Shown piece after piece: positions 8,489-18,054 of a stretch of DNA of 64,000 nt (position 1 is the first letter of the stretch; each line of letters begins with the position of its first letter). The DNA is from Streptomyces broussonetiae (GTDB taxonomy: Bacteria; Actinomycetota; Actinomycetes; Streptomycetales; Streptomycetaceae): NCBI RefSeq assembly GCF_009796285.1, contig NZ_CP047020.1, forward strand, positions 6,324,001 to 6,388,000, given 5' to 3'. The translations under genes were made by a program, and so were the position numbers. The notes under the pieces are model-generated. The model was not told the DNA's origin. It saw only the letters and a list, made by a program, of their open reading frames with translations, and did no database searches.

Positions 8489-9619
8489 GTGTCCGCCCAG
8501 AGCACGCCGGAGCCCGTCATACCCGAGCCGGACGGAAGCGCACCCCACCAGGGCAGGGGACGGCGCCGCAAGGGTCCCAGCAAGGGCCGCAAGGCTCTGC
8601 GCGTCATGGCCTGGACCGCCGCGGGGGTGGTCGTCCTGGGCGGCACCGGCGCCGGGTACGTGTACTTCAAGCTCAACGGCAACCTCAAGAGCGTCGACAT
8701 CAACCAGGCCCTCGGCGCCGACCGGCCCACGAAGATCGACAACGGCTCCCAGAACATCCTGGTCCTCGGCTCGGACAGCCGTTCCGGCTCCAACAAGAAG
8801 CTCGGCGGCGGCACCGACGACGGCAGTGCCCGCTCCGACACGGCGATGATCGTCCACGTCTACAAGGGCCACAAGAAGGCCGACGTGGTCTCCATCCCCC
8901 GGGACACCCTGGTCGACCGTCCCGCCTGCACGGACACCGGCGGCACCACCCACCCGGCCGCGACCGGCGTGATGTTCAACGAGTCCTACTCCACCGGCGG
9001 CGCGGCCTGCGCCGTGAAGACCGTCGAGTCCCTCACCGGCATCCGCATGGACCACTACCTGGAGGTCGACTTCGAGGGCTTCCAGAAGCTCATCGACGAC
9101 CTCGGCGGCGTCCCGGTGACGACCACGAAGAACATCGACGACCCGCAGAGCCACCTGAGCCTCCAGGCCGGCGCCCACACCCTGAACGGCCGGCAGGCCC
9201 TCGGTCTGGTCCGCACCCGGCACGGCGTCGGCGACGGCTCCGACCTGGGCCGTATCCAGCTCCAGCAGGCCTTCGTCAAGGCGCTGATCAACCAGGTCGA
9301 GCACGTCGGGATCTTCACCAGCCCCAAGAAGCTGTACGATCTCGCCGACACCGCCACCAAGACCGTCACCACCGACTCCGACCTGGACTCGGTCAACTCC
9401 CTGATGGACTTCGCGGACGGCCTCAAGGGCATCGGCGCCAAGAAGATGACCATGGTCACCATGCCGGTCCAGTACGACCCGGCCAACCCCAACCGCGTGG
9501 TCATGCAGACCACCAAGGCCCAGCTGGTGTGGGACGCGCTCAAGCACGACCGGCCCATTCCGAGGTCGGCGACCGAGGGCACGGCCATGGGCGAGGCCAA
9601 GGGCGTGGTGAGTTCCTAG
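8489..9619 (+). CDS. LytR-CpsA-Psr family cell-wall glycopolymer ligase
   Basis: LCP proteins transfer undecaprenyl-linked glycopolymers onto peptidoglycan outside the membrane. The 376-residue product has a short basic cytoplasmic N terminus, one membrane segment at about 33-55 (MAWTAAGVVVLGGTGAGYVY), and an extracellular LCP domain. Family landmarks are NILVLGSDSR, SDTAMIVHVYKGHKKADVVSIPRD, and the RTRHG motif near residue 245 whose arginines bind the pyrophosphate lipid. The start is GTG 8489 after AGGAG. The gene stands alone between two terminators. The WecA-like gene at 14.9 kb may supply lipid-linked substrate, which is inference. Confidence 0.92.
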   Translation: MSAQSTPEPVIPEPDGSAPHQGRGRRRKGPSKGRKALRVMAWTAAGVVVLGGTGAGYVYFKLNGNLKSVDINQALGADRPTKIDNGSQNILVLGSDSRSGSNKKLGGGTDDGSARSDTAMIVHVYKGHKKADVVSIPRDTLVDRPACTDTGGTTHPAATGVMFNESYSTGGAACAVKTVESLTGIRMDHYLEVDFEGFQKLIDDLGGVPVTTTKNIDDPQSHLSLQAGAHTLNGRQALGLVRTRHGVGDGSDLGRIQLQQAFVKALINQVEHVGIFTSPKKLYDLADTATKTVTTDSDLDSVNSLMDFADGLKGIGAKKMTMVTMPVQYDPANPNRVVMQTTKAQLVWDALKHDRPIPRSATEGTAMGEAKGVVSS

Positions 9620-9629
9620 CTGCGGCTTC

Positions 9630-9676
9630 CCGGGGGCGACCACCTCGGGGAATAGATGACAGTCGCCCCCGGTTTT
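9630..9676 (+). terminator. Intrinsic terminator after the LCP gene
   Basis: CCGGGGGCGAC (9630-9640) is perfectly complementary to GTCGCCCCCGG (9662-9672), followed by TTTT. It starts 10 bp after the LCP stop. Confidence 0.9.
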
Positions 9677-9779
9677 GGGGGATGGCGCCAGTCCTGGCAG
9701 ACTGGTACGTCGGCTCCGGTTCACGCTCCCGCACCCCGCGGGCGGCGACCCGGCGCCCTCCCGAAACCTAGGAGACACC

Positions 9780-10004
9780 TTGAAGCGCGACATCCACCCC
9801 GAGTACGTCGAGACGCAGGTCAGCTGCACCTGCGGCGCGTCGTTCACCGCCCGTAGCACCATCGAGTCCGGCACCATCCGGGCCGAGGTCTGCTCCGAGT
9901 GCCACCCGTTCTACACGGGCAAGCAGAAGATCCTCGACACCGGTGGCCGTGTGGCCCGCTTCGAGGCCCGCTTCGGCAAGGCTGCCGCCGGCTCCAAGAA
10001 GTAG
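9780..10004 (+). CDS. rpmE: 50S ribosomal protein L31
   Basis: Small zinc-binding protein of the large ribosomal subunit. The 74-residue product begins at TTG 9780 (MKRDIHPEYVETQVSCTCG) after AGGAG; the longer frame from 9675 lacks homology. Four cysteines, C16, C18, C38 and C41, form the zinc ribbon, so this is the C+ (zinc-containing) type of L31. Streptomyces normally also encodes a zinc-free paralogue under Zur control, and this copy would be the one used when zinc is sufficient. It is monocistronic, flanked by terminators. Confidence 0.96.
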   Translation: MKRDIHPEYVETQVSCTCGASFTARSTIESGTIRAEVCSECHPFYTGKQKILDTGGRVARFEARFGKAAAGSKK

Positions 10005-10016
10005 CGAGCCCCCATT

Positions 10017-10067
10017 CGCCGGTCCACGGCCACACCCCCGCCGGGTGTGCCCGGGACCGGCGTTTTT
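10017..10067 (+). terminator. Intrinsic terminator after rpmE
   Basis: CGCCGGTCC (10017-10025) pairs perfectly with GGACCGGCG (10054-10062). An inner ACACCC/GGGTGT helix adds stability and TTTTT follows at 10063-10067. It is one of the strongest terminators in the window. Confidence 0.92.
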
Positions 10068-10109
10068 GGTCGCCCGCCCTTCCCTTCACCGCTGTACAGG
10101 AGCCGAAAG

Positions 10110-11186
<1,077 letters not shown>

Positions 11187-11197
11187 GACACGTACGC

Positions 11198-11227
11198 ACG
11201 TACGGGCACGACACGTACGGGCACGAC
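11198..11227 (+). repeat. Two tandem 15-bp repeats between prfA and prmC
   Basis: ACGTACGGGCACGAC is repeated exactly at 11198-11212 and 11213-11227 in the 54-bp gap just before the prmC ribosome binding site. A partial unit (acgtacgcacg) precedes it. It is probably a slippage-type duplication. Confidence 0.85.
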
Positions 11228-11240
11228 ACGGAGGACTCGC

Positions 11241-12086
11241 GTGAACCTGCTGCTCGCAGAGGTGGCCCAGGCCACCCAGCGGCTGGCCGACGCCGGCGTG
11301 CCCTCGCCGCGCAACGACGCGGAGGAGCTGGCCGCGTTCGTGCACGGCGTGAAGCGCGGCGCACTGCACTCCGTGAAGGACGCCGACTTCGACGCCCGGT
11401 ACTGGGAGGTCATCGCCCGGCGCGAACAGCGCGAGCCGCTGCAGCACATCACCGGGCGGGCCTACTTCCGGTACCTGGAACTCCAGGTCGGGCCGGGGGT
11501 GTTCGTGCCCCGGCCGGAGACCGAGTCCGTGGTCGGCTGGGCCATAGACGCCGTGCGCGCCATGGACGTCGTCGAGCCGTGCATCGTCGACCTGTGCACC
11601 GGCTCCGGCGCCATCGCGCTCGCCCTCGCCCAGGAGGTGCCGCGCTCGCGGGTGCACGCCGTGGAGCTGTCCGAGGACGCCCTGGTGTGGACCCGCAAGA
11701 ACGTGGCGGGCTCCAGGGTCGACCTGCGCCAGGGCAACGCCCTGGAGGCCTTCCCCGACCTCGACGGCCAGGTGGACCTGGTGATCTCCAACCCGCCGTA
11801 CATCCCGCTCACCGAGTGGGAGTACGTCGCCCCCGAGGCCCGTGACTACGACCCTGAGCTGGCGTTGTTCTCCGGCGAGGACGGCCTCGACCTGATCCGT
11901 GGCATCGAACGCACCGCACACCGGCTGCTGCGCCCCGGCGGCGTCGTCGTGATCGAGCACGCCGACACCCAGGGCGGCCAGGTGCCGTGGATCTTCACCG
12001 AGGAGCGGGGCTGGGCCGACGCGGCCGACCACCCCGACCTCAACAACCGCCCCCGGTTCGCGACCGCCCGCAAGGCGCTGCCGTGA
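11241..12086 (+). CDS. prmC: Release factor glutamine methyltransferase PrmC
   Basis: SAM-dependent N5-methyltransferase that modifies the glutamine of the GGQ motif in release factors. The 281-residue product has an N-terminal helical domain (1-85), a Rossmann methyltransferase domain with CTGSGAIALALA, and the catalytic NPPY at 184-187 (ISNPPYIPLTEWE), which binds the glutamine side chain. The start is GTG 11241 after GGAGG. The pairing prfA-prmC is widely conserved. Its TGA stop overlaps the GTG of a 20-codon ORF. Confidence 0.95.
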   Translation: MNLLLAEVAQATQRLADAGVPSPRNDAEELAAFVHGVKRGALHSVKDADFDARYWEVIARREQREPLQHITGRAYFRYLELQVGPGVFVPRPETESVVGWAIDAVRAMDVVEPCIVDLCTGSGAIALALAQEVPRSRVHAVELSEDALVWTRKNVAGSRVDLRQGNALEAFPDLDGQVDLVISNPPYIPLTEWEYVAPEARDYDPELALFSGEDGLDLIRGIERTAHRLLRPGGVVVIEHADTQGGQVPWIFTEERGWADAADHPDLNNRPRFATARKALP

Positions 12087-12145
12087 GCACCCACCAGGCA
12101 GTCTTTTCCGAAGTCCCGCAGTACGTGTACGAGGAGGCCCGCTAG
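12083..12145 (+). CDS. Possible 20-residue peptide coupled to prmC
   Basis: GTG at 12083 overlaps the prmC stop as GTGA and opens a frame of 20 sense codons (MSTHQAVFSEVPQYVYEEAR) ending with TAG at 12143-12145. Two bases later comes the tsaC ATG. Seventeen of 20 codons end in G or C, as in real genes here. The tsaC ribosome binding site (GAGGAG) lies inside the ORF. No known domain is recognised. It may be a translational coupler linking prmC to tsaC, a microprotein, or chance. Confidence 0.35.
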   Translation: MSTHQAVFSEVPQYVYEEAR

Positions 12146-12147
12146 AC

Positions 12148-12795
12148 ATGGCACGGCGATACGACACCAACGACGCGACCGACCGCGCGACGGGTCTGCG
12201 CGAGGCCGCGTCCGCCGTCCGCCGGGGCGAGCTGGTGGTGCTGCCGACCGACACGGTGTACGGCATCGGTGCCGACGCGTTCTCCTCGGAGGCCGTCGCC
12301 GACCTGCTCGCCGCCAAGGGCCGGGGCCGCAATATGCCCACCCCTGTCCTCATCGGCTCCCCGAACACCCTGCACGGCCTTGTCACGGACTTCTCCGAGA
12401 TGGCCTGGGAACTGGTCGACGCGTTCTGGCCGGGCGCCCTCACGCTCGTCGCCAAGCACCAGCCGTCGCTGCAGTGGGACCTCGGCGACACCCGGGGCAC
12501 GGTGGCCGTCCGCATGCCGCTGCACCCGGTCGCGATCGAGCTGCTCACCGAGGTCGGCCCGATGGCGGTGTCGTCGGCGAACCTCACCGGGCACCCGGCG
12601 CCGGAGGACTGCGACGCCGCCCAGGAGATGCTCGGCGACTCCGTCTCCGTCTACCTCGACGGCGGCCCGACCCCCGGTATCGTGCCGTCGTCGATCGTGG
12701 ACGTCAGCCGTTCCGTGCCCGTGCTGCTGCGCGAGGGTGCCCTGTCCGCCGAGGAGCTGCGCAAGGTGGTACCCGACCTCGAGGTGGCGAATTGA
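12148..12795 (+). CDS. tsaC: L-threonylcarbamoyladenylate synthase (Sua5/YrdC/YwlC family)
   Basis: Makes threonylcarbamoyl-AMP from threonine, bicarbonate and ATP for the universal t6A37 modification of ANN-decoding tRNAs. The 215-residue protein is a single YrdC domain with the nucleotide/threonine pocket motifs LPTDTVYGIGADAFS and KGRGRNMPTPVLIGS, and PMAVSSANLTGHPAP toward the C terminus. There is no C-terminal Sua5 extension, so TsaC-like length. ATG 12148 follows GAGGAG. Its stop overlaps the TTG of the next gene (TTGA), indicating coupling. Confidence 0.93.
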   Translation: MARRYDTNDATDRATGLREAASAVRRGELVVLPTDTVYGIGADAFSSEAVADLLAAKGRGRNMPTPVLIGSPNTLHGLVTDFSEMAWELVDAFWPGALTLVAKHQPSLQWDLGDTRGTVAVRMPLHPVAIELLTEVGPMAVSSANLTGHPAPEDCDAAQEMLGDSVSVYLDGGPTPGIVPSSIVDVSRSVPVLLREGALSAEELRKVVPDLEVAN

Positions 12796-13469
12796 CGGCC
12801 CCTGAAGCGGGGCGTGGCATAGGCATCGGGGAGCGTGTCGCGGAGGAGACGACGACCTTCGGATTTCCGCGCGACACCTTCCGCATCCTCCACGTCAGCA
12901 CCGGCAACGTGTGCCGCTCGCCCATCACCGAGCGGCTGACCCGCCATTTCGTCGCGGAGCGGCTCGGCATGCTCGGCGGCGGTCTGATCGTGGAGAGCGC
13001 GGGCACCTGGGGCCACGAGGGCGCGCCGATGGAGGCCAACGCGGAGACCGTGCTGGCCGAGTTCGGCGCGGACGCCACCGGCTTCGTCGGCCGGGAGCTG
13101 CTGGACGAGCACGTCATCAGGGCCGACCTCGTGCTCACGGCCACCCGCGACCACCGCGCCCAGGTCATCTCCATGGGCCACTCGGCGGGACTGCGCACCT
13201 TCACCCTGAAGGAGTTCACCCGCCTGGTCCGCGCGATAGACCCCGCCACGCTGCCGCCCCTGGAGGACGGCGTGGTGATGCGCGCCCGCGCCCTGGTCCG
13301 CGCGGCGGCGGCGCTGCGCGGCTGGCTGCTCGCGCCCACGGCGGAGGCGGACGAGGTCTACGACCCGTACGGCGCCCCGCTGACGTTCTTCCGGTCGGTC
13401 GGGGGCGAGATACACCAGGCGCTGGATCCGGTGGTGACGGCGCTGACCGGCGTAGCCGCCCGGGCATAA
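12792..13469 (+). CDS. Low-molecular-weight protein-tyrosine-phosphatase-like protein lacking the catalytic Cys
   Basis: The 225-residue product has the LMW-PTP fold signature ILHVSTGNVCRSPITE. Active family members read V-C-x-G-N-x-C-R-S; here the nucleophilic first Cys is Ser36 (codon AGC), while the second Cys (C41), Arg42 and Ser43 of the P-loop are kept. The general-acid motif DP is also kept (D191-P192 in VYDPYGAP). It may therefore bind phosphotyrosine or phosphoarginine without hydrolysing it. In Bacillus the equivalent neighbour pair is ywlC-ywlE. The TTG start at 12792 overlaps the tsaC stop by 4 nt; no other start precedes the motif. About 25 extra residues precede the usual domain start. 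Confidence 0.8.
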   Translation: MTAPEAGRGIGIGERVAEETTTFGFPRDTFRILHVSTGNVCRSPITERLTRHFVAERLGMLGGGLIVESAGTWGHEGAPMEANAETVLAEFGADATGFVGRELLDEHVIRADLVLTATRDHRAQVISMGHSAGLRTFTLKEFTRLVRAIDPATLPPLEDGVVMRARALVRAAAALRGWLLAPTAEADEVYDPYGAPLTFFRSVGGEIHQALDPVVTALTGVAARA

Positions 13470-13558
13470 GGCGCATATCCCGGTGCGGTGGTCGCGCGTG
13501 CGGCGCGGGCCCGGCCTACATTGGGGATACGTCACCGTCGACCGCCCGGGAGCCCGCC

Positions 13559-14801
13559 ATGTCGGTCACCCCTACCCTCTCGACCGATGTCCTGCGGCGG
13601 CAGGACCCCGAGCTGGCCGAGATCCTGCTGGGTGAGCTGCGACGGCAGTCGACCTCACTGCAGTTGATCGCCGCCGAGAACTTCACCTCGCCCGCCGTGC
13701 TGGCCGCACTGGGCTCGCCGCTCGCCAACAAGTACGCCGAGGGCTATCCCGGCGCCCGGTACCACGGCGGCTGCGAACTGGTCGACGTCGCCGAGCGGCT
13801 CGCCGTGGAGCGGGCCAAGGCGCTGTTCGGCGCCGCGCACGCCAACGTCCAGGCCCACTCGGGCTCCTCTGCCGTCCTGGCCGCCTACGCCGCCCTGCTG
13901 CGCCCCGGCGACACCGTCCTCGCCCTCGGCCTGCACTACGGCGGCCACCTCACCCACGGCTCGCCCGCGAACTTCTCGGGCCGCTGGTTCGACTTCGTGG
14001 GGTACGGGGTGGACGCGGAGACCGGTCTCATCGACCACGACCAGGTCCGGCATCTGGCGCGCAACCACCGGCCCAAGGCGATCGGTGTGCGGCTCCATCG
14101 CCTATCCCCGGCACGTCGACTACGCCTTCTTCCGCGAGGTCGCCGACGAGGTCGGGGCCTATCTGATCGTCGACGCCGCGCATCCGATCGGGCTGGTCGC
14201 CGGGGGAGCGGCGCCGAACCCGGTGCCGTACGCCGATGTCGTGTGCGCGACGACCCACAAGGTGCTGCGCGGGCCGCGCGGCGGGATGATCCTGTGCGGC
14301 TCCGCCGACCTGGCCGAGCGGATCGACCGGGCCGTGTTCCCCTTCACCCAGGGCGGCGCCCAGATGCACACCATCGCCGCCAAGGCCGTCGCGTTCGGCG
14401 AGGCGGCGACACCGGCGTTCGCCGCGTACGCCCATCAGGTGGTCGCCAATGCCCGGACCCTGGCCGGTCACCTGGCCGCCGAGGGGTTCGGCGTCACCAC
14501 CGGCGGCACGGACACCCATCTGATCACCGCCGACCCCGCTCCGCTCGGCGTGGACGGCCGCACCGCGCGTGGCCGGCTCGCCGCCTCCGGGCTCGTCCTG
14601 GACTGCTGTGTGCTGCCGCACGGCGACGGCCGGGGCCTGCGCCTGGGCACGGCCGCGGTGACCACGCAGGGCATGGGGGAGAAGGAGATGGTGCGGATCG
14701 GCGCCATGATGACGGCCGTGCTGCGCGGTGTGACCGAACCGGCTCGGGCCCGGGAGGACGTGCGCGAACTGACAGGTGATTTTCCGCCGTATCCGGGCTG
14801 A
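13559..14801 (+). pseudogene. glyA: Serine hydroxymethyltransferase GlyA, interrupted by a single-base frameshift
   Basis: PLP enzyme interconverting serine and glycine with tetrahydrofolate. Reading from ATG 13559 (RBS GGGAG) gives 175 good residues (LIAAENFTSPAVLAALGSPL, GYPGARYHGG) up to I175 at 14081-14083. Homology then continues only in the next frame from GTG 14085 (VCGSIAYPRHVDYAFF, PLP lysine in ATTHKVLRGPRGG) to the TGA at 14799-14801. An extra G at 14084/14085 explains this; removing it restores 413 residues. The first frame stays open to 14779, so the actual product would be a chimera. Streptomyces usually have another glyA, so loss could be tolerated. Sequencing error is equally possible. 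Confidence 0.85.
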
Positions 14802-14940
14802 ACAGGGACAGGAGATGCCCCGACCACCCTGATGCCGACCGTGCTCCACAGCTACCCGTGCAACCATCGTGGCTACCCGGAAGTCCCCATCCATATACGT
14901 CCATCGCTAGGGTGTGGGGCTGTGATGGCCAGCGAGACCT

Positions 14941-16269
14941 GTGGGGAAGCCTGTGCGTGAATACCTGCTGACGCTCTGCATCACGGCCGCGGTGACGTAC
15001 CTGCTGACAGGGCCGGTGCGGAAGTTCGCGATCGTGGCCGGGGCGATGCCGGAGATCCGGGCCCGTGACGTGCACCGGGAGCCCACTCCGCGTCTCGGCG
15101 GTATCGCCATGTTCTTCGGCCTGTGCGCGGGGCTGCTGGTCGCCGACCACCTGACGAACCTCAACGAGGTCTTCGCGAAGTCGAACGAGCCGCGGGCGCT
15201 GCTCTCCGGCGCCGCCCTGATCTGGCTGATCGGCGTCCTGGACGACAAGTTCGAGATCGACGCGCTGATCAAGCTGGGCGGCCAGATGATCGCCGCGGGC
15301 GTGATGGTCATGCAGGGTCTGACGATCCTGTGGCTGCCCATCCCGGGCGTCGGCAATGTGGCGCTGACCCAGTGGCAGGGCACTTTGCTGACCGTCGCAC
15401 TGGTCGTGATCACGATCAACGCCGTGAACTTCGTGGACGGTCTGGACGGCCTGGCGGCCGGCATGGTCTGCATCGCGGCGGCGGCGTTCTTCCTGTACTC
15501 GTACCGGATCTGGTACTCGTACGGCATCGAGGCCGCCGCCCCGGCGACGCTGTTCGCGGCGATCCTCATGGGTATGTGCCTGGGCTTCCTGCCGCACAAC
15601 ATGCATCCCGCGCGGATCTTCATGGGCGACTCGGGCTCGATGCTGATCGGCCTGGTGCTGGCGGCGGGCGCGATCTCGATCACGGGCCAGGTGGACCCGG
15701 ACGCGCTCGCGCTGTTCACGGGTTCGGAGAAGGCGGCGGTGCACCAGACGGTGCCGGTCTACATCCCGCTGCTGCTCCCGCTGACGATCATCGCGGTGCC
15801 GGCCGCGGACCTGGTCCTCGCGATCGTGCGCCGTACCTGGCGCGGTCAGTCGCCGTTCGCCGCCGACCGCGGGCATCTGCACCACCGGCTCCTGGAGATC
15901 GGCCACTCGCACAGCCGGGCCGTGCTGATCATGTACTTCTGGTCGGCCCTGATCGCCTTCGGCGCGCTGGCGTACTCGGTCAACTCGGCGTCCATGTGGA
16001 TCGTGCTCGGCATCGTCTTCCTCAGCGCGGTCGGGCTGGTCCTGCTGCTGCTCCCGCGCTTCACCCCGCGCGTGCCGGTGTGGGCGCAACGGTTCGTGCC
16101 GCCGCGCTACCGGCGGCGCCGCGCGGCCGAGGCGGCTCGGGCCGCTGTGGCCCCCGAGGCCGCCGAGGCGGGGGAGACCGCGGGACGGGCGCCGGTCGCG
16201 GCGGGGATCTCGGGCGTCAACGGGGCGACGGCCATTGGCCCCCGATCGCGTTTTGTTGATCGTCACTGA
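14941..16269 (+). CDS. Undecaprenyl-phosphate GlcNAc-1-phosphate transferase (WecA/MraY family)
   Basis: Polytopic membrane enzyme that transfers a sugar-1-phosphate from a UDP-sugar to undecaprenyl phosphate, starting a cell-wall glycopolymer. The 442-residue protein has about 10-11 membrane segments and the family motifs LDDKFEID, NAVNFVDGLDG, IFMGDSGSM and the cytosolic histidine motif GHLHHRLLEIGHSH, all Mg2+ or substrate sites. The C-terminal 60 residues are a charged Ala-rich tail. Two starts are possible, GTG 14941 and GTG 14953; the latter has GGGGAAG (14943-14949) just upstream. It lies between glyA and the ATP synthase operon, as in other Streptomyces. Confidence 0.9.
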   Translation: MGKPVREYLLTLCITAAVTYLLTGPVRKFAIVAGAMPEIRARDVHREPTPRLGGIAMFFGLCAGLLVADHLTNLNEVFAKSNEPRALLSGAALIWLIGVLDDKFEIDALIKLGGQMIAAGVMVMQGLTILWLPIPGVGNVALTQWQGTLLTVALVVITINAVNFVDGLDGLAAGMVCIAAAAFFLYSYRIWYSYGIEAAAPATLFAAILMGMCLGFLPHNMHPARIFMGDSGSMLIGLVLAAGAISITGQVDPDALALFTGSEKAAVHQTVPVYIPLLLPLTIIAVPAADLVLAIVRRTWRGQSPFAADRGHLHHRLLEIGHSHSRAVLIMYFWSALIAFGALAYSVNSASMWIVLGIVFLSAVGLVLLLLPRFTPRVPVWAQRFVPPRYRRRRAAEAARAAVAPEAAEAGETAGRAPVAAGISGVNGATAIGPRSRFVDRH

Positions 16270-16572
16270 GACGAACAAGGTAAGAATCTGACTAGAGCAT
16301 TGCCAACTCGTGGGGGAGCAAAGTCCCCTAATACCAGACAAGTGGGCACGGCAATTGCACAGACGCGCACTGTCACTCTCATGTGTGACAGCAAGCACAC
16401 CTAGCAGGTAAAGACCTCATCAAATAGTTTGTGATACGGTTCACGAGAACCCCGGATAGAACCGAAGGACCGTAGTGCGACGGTCCATTGGTGTGAGGTC
16501 TCGATCACTCAGCCCGGGACTACGCTCGTCCATGACGACACCCTGCCCCCTTGTGAAAGCGGAGTTGCCGCC
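16270..16572. other. Upstream region of the ATP synthase operon
   Basis: A 303-bp gene-free region, AT-richer than its surroundings. It contains an inverted repeat GTGTG-N8-CACAC (16383-16400) and a Rex-operator-like palindrome (16429-16446). I could not assign -35/-10 boxes with confidence. The main atp promoter should lie here. Confidence 0.5.
16429..16446. promoter_or_regulatory. Rex-operator-like palindrome before atpI
   Basis: TTGTGATACGGTTCACGA matches 12 of the 14 defined positions of the Streptomyces Rex operator TTGTGAANNNNTTCACAA. Rex is an NADH-sensing repressor of respiratory genes. The site lies 127 bp before the atpI start, suitable for redox control of the ATP synthase operon. 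Confidence 0.6.
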
Positions 16573-17010
16573 ATGCCGTCCAAAGACGCCCGGAACCTTC
16601 TGCGGATCGCTGTGCCCACAGCGGCTGCAGGCGCGATCGCTGTCGCCGTGAGCGCCGCGGTCGCGGGGGGCAAGGGTGCGCTCGGCGCGGCCGTCGGCAC
16701 GGTGCTGGCCGTCCTGTTCATGGGAGTCGGCCTCTACGTGCTGCAGTGGACGGCAAAAACGCTCCCGCAGCTGTTCCAGATGATGGGCCTGTTGCTCTAC
16801 GTCGCCCAGCTGCTGCTCCTCCTGATCTTCGTCGCTGTTTTCAAGGACACCTCCCTCTTCAACCCGAAGACGTTCGCCGTGTCGCTCGTCGTCTCGACCG
16901 TCGTGTGGATGGCCGCGCAGGCTCGCGCACACATGAAGGCCAAGATCTTCTACGTCGACCCGGACTCCGAGAAGAGCGAGAAGCCCGAGAAGACAGGGCC
17001 GTCGTCGTGA
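16573..17010 (+). CDS. atpI: ATP synthase assembly/accessory protein AtpI
   Basis: Small membrane protein that leads the atp operon; family members help assemble the c-ring or transport cations. The 145-residue product has about four hydrophobic segments (roughly 12-32, 36-58, 70-90 and 98-117) and a charged C-terminal tail rich in Lys and Glu. The sequence is weakly conserved, so the call rests mainly on position and topology. ATG 16573 follows GCGGAG. It is separated by 225 bp from atpB, which is longer than the other intergenic gaps and could hold an internal promoter. Confidence 0.85.
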   Translation: MPSKDARNLLRIAVPTAAAGAIAVAVSAAVAGGKGALGAAVGTVLAVLFMGVGLYVLQWTAKTLPQLFQMMGLLLYVAQLLLLLIFVAVFKDTSLFNPKTFAVSLVVSTVVWMAAQARAHMKAKIFYVDPDSEKSEKPEKTGPSS

Positions 17011-17235
17011 GGGGTAGGGGCGGGATAAAGGCTTGTGAGATCTCCTGCTATCGTCCGGTGCCAACTGCGGCATCGCGGGCGCGGGCATCTGAGCTGACGC
17101 CTGCTCAATGGCGAGGCTCGAGGGCCCCCAGCCGCCCCCACATCCGTAACACCAGTCCGGTGCCGATCCGCGGCCGTGTGCCGCGCCGACACAACGAGGT
17201 TGCCGTACCCATGCGTCATGCCGAAGGAGCCCGCG

Positions 17236-18054
17236 GTGAGTGCTGACCAGACCCAGCTCGCCTTTGACTGGAGTTGTCGGGTCATGTCCGACAACGGGTG
17301 CGGCTTCCCGGCCCCGGGCCTCAACTCCTTCCTGTTCAAGCCGCTCTTCACGGTCGGCGGCTTCGAGTTCAACAAGGTGATGCTGCTCGCGCTCGTCACC
17401 ACGCTGGTCATCGTCGTCTTCTTCTCGGCCGCCTTCGGCAAGGCCAGGGTCGTCCCGGGCAAGCTGCAGATGATCGGCGAGGCCGGCTACGACTTCGTGC
17501 GCCGCGGCATCGTCTACGAGACGCTCGGCAAGCGCGAGGGCGAGAAGTGGGTGCCGCTCATGGTCTCCCTCTTCTTCTTCGTCTGGCTCATGAACGTCTG
17601 GTCCGTGATCCCGCTGGCACAGTTCCCGGTGTCCTCGGTCATCGCGTTCCCGATGGTGCTGGCCGCGATCGTCTACATCACCTGGGTCGCGCTCACCTTC
17701 AAGAAGCACGGCTTCGTCGGCTTCTTCAAGAACGTCACGGGCTACGACAAGTCGCTCGGCGCCGTCCTGCCGCTGGTCATGCTCATCGAGTTCTTCTCGA
17801 ACCTGCTGGTCCGCCCGTTCACGCACGCGGTGCGACTCTTCGCCAACATGTTCGCCGGTCACCTGATGCTGGTCATGTTCACCGTGGCCTCCTGGTACCT
17901 GCTCAACAGCTGGCTGGTCGTGGGCGCCGGCGTCTCCTTCGTGATGACGATGGCCATGATCCTCTTCGAGCTCTTCGTCCAGGCCGTCCAGGCGTACGTC
18001 TTCGTGCTGCTGGCCTGCTCCTACATTCAGGGCGCTCTCGCCGAGCACCACTGA
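17236..18054 (+). CDS. atpB: ATP synthase Fo subunit a
   Basis: Integral membrane stator subunit forming the proton half-channels next to the c-ring. The 272-residue product starts at GTG 17236 with AAGGAG (17224-17229) 6 nt upstream; an upstream GTG at 17176 and an ATG at 17218 are in frame but less well placed. It has five to six membrane helices. The essential arginine lies in AVRLFANMFAGHL, and the final helix has FVQAVQAYVFVLLACSYI. It is second in the atpIBEFHAGDC order. Confidence 0.95.
   Translation: MSADQTQLAFDWSCRVMSDNGCGFPAPGLNSFLFKPLFTVGGFEFNKVMLLALVTTLVIVVFFSAAFGKARVVPGKLQMIGEAGYDFVRRGIVYETLGKREGEKWVPLMVSLFFFVWLMNVWSVIPLAQFPVSSVIAFPMVLAAIVYITWVALTFKKHGFVGFFKNVTGYDKSLGAVLPLVMLIEFFSNLLVRPFTHAVRLFANMFAGHLMLVMFTVASWYLLNSWLVVGAGVSFVMTMAMILFELFVQAVQAYVFVLLACSYIQGALAEHH

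Noticed and set aside
14851..14879. Direct repeat GCTACCCG twice at 21-bp spacing before the WecA-like gene
   Set aside because: Eight-base repeats arise by chance in GC-rich DNA; no promoter was found around it.
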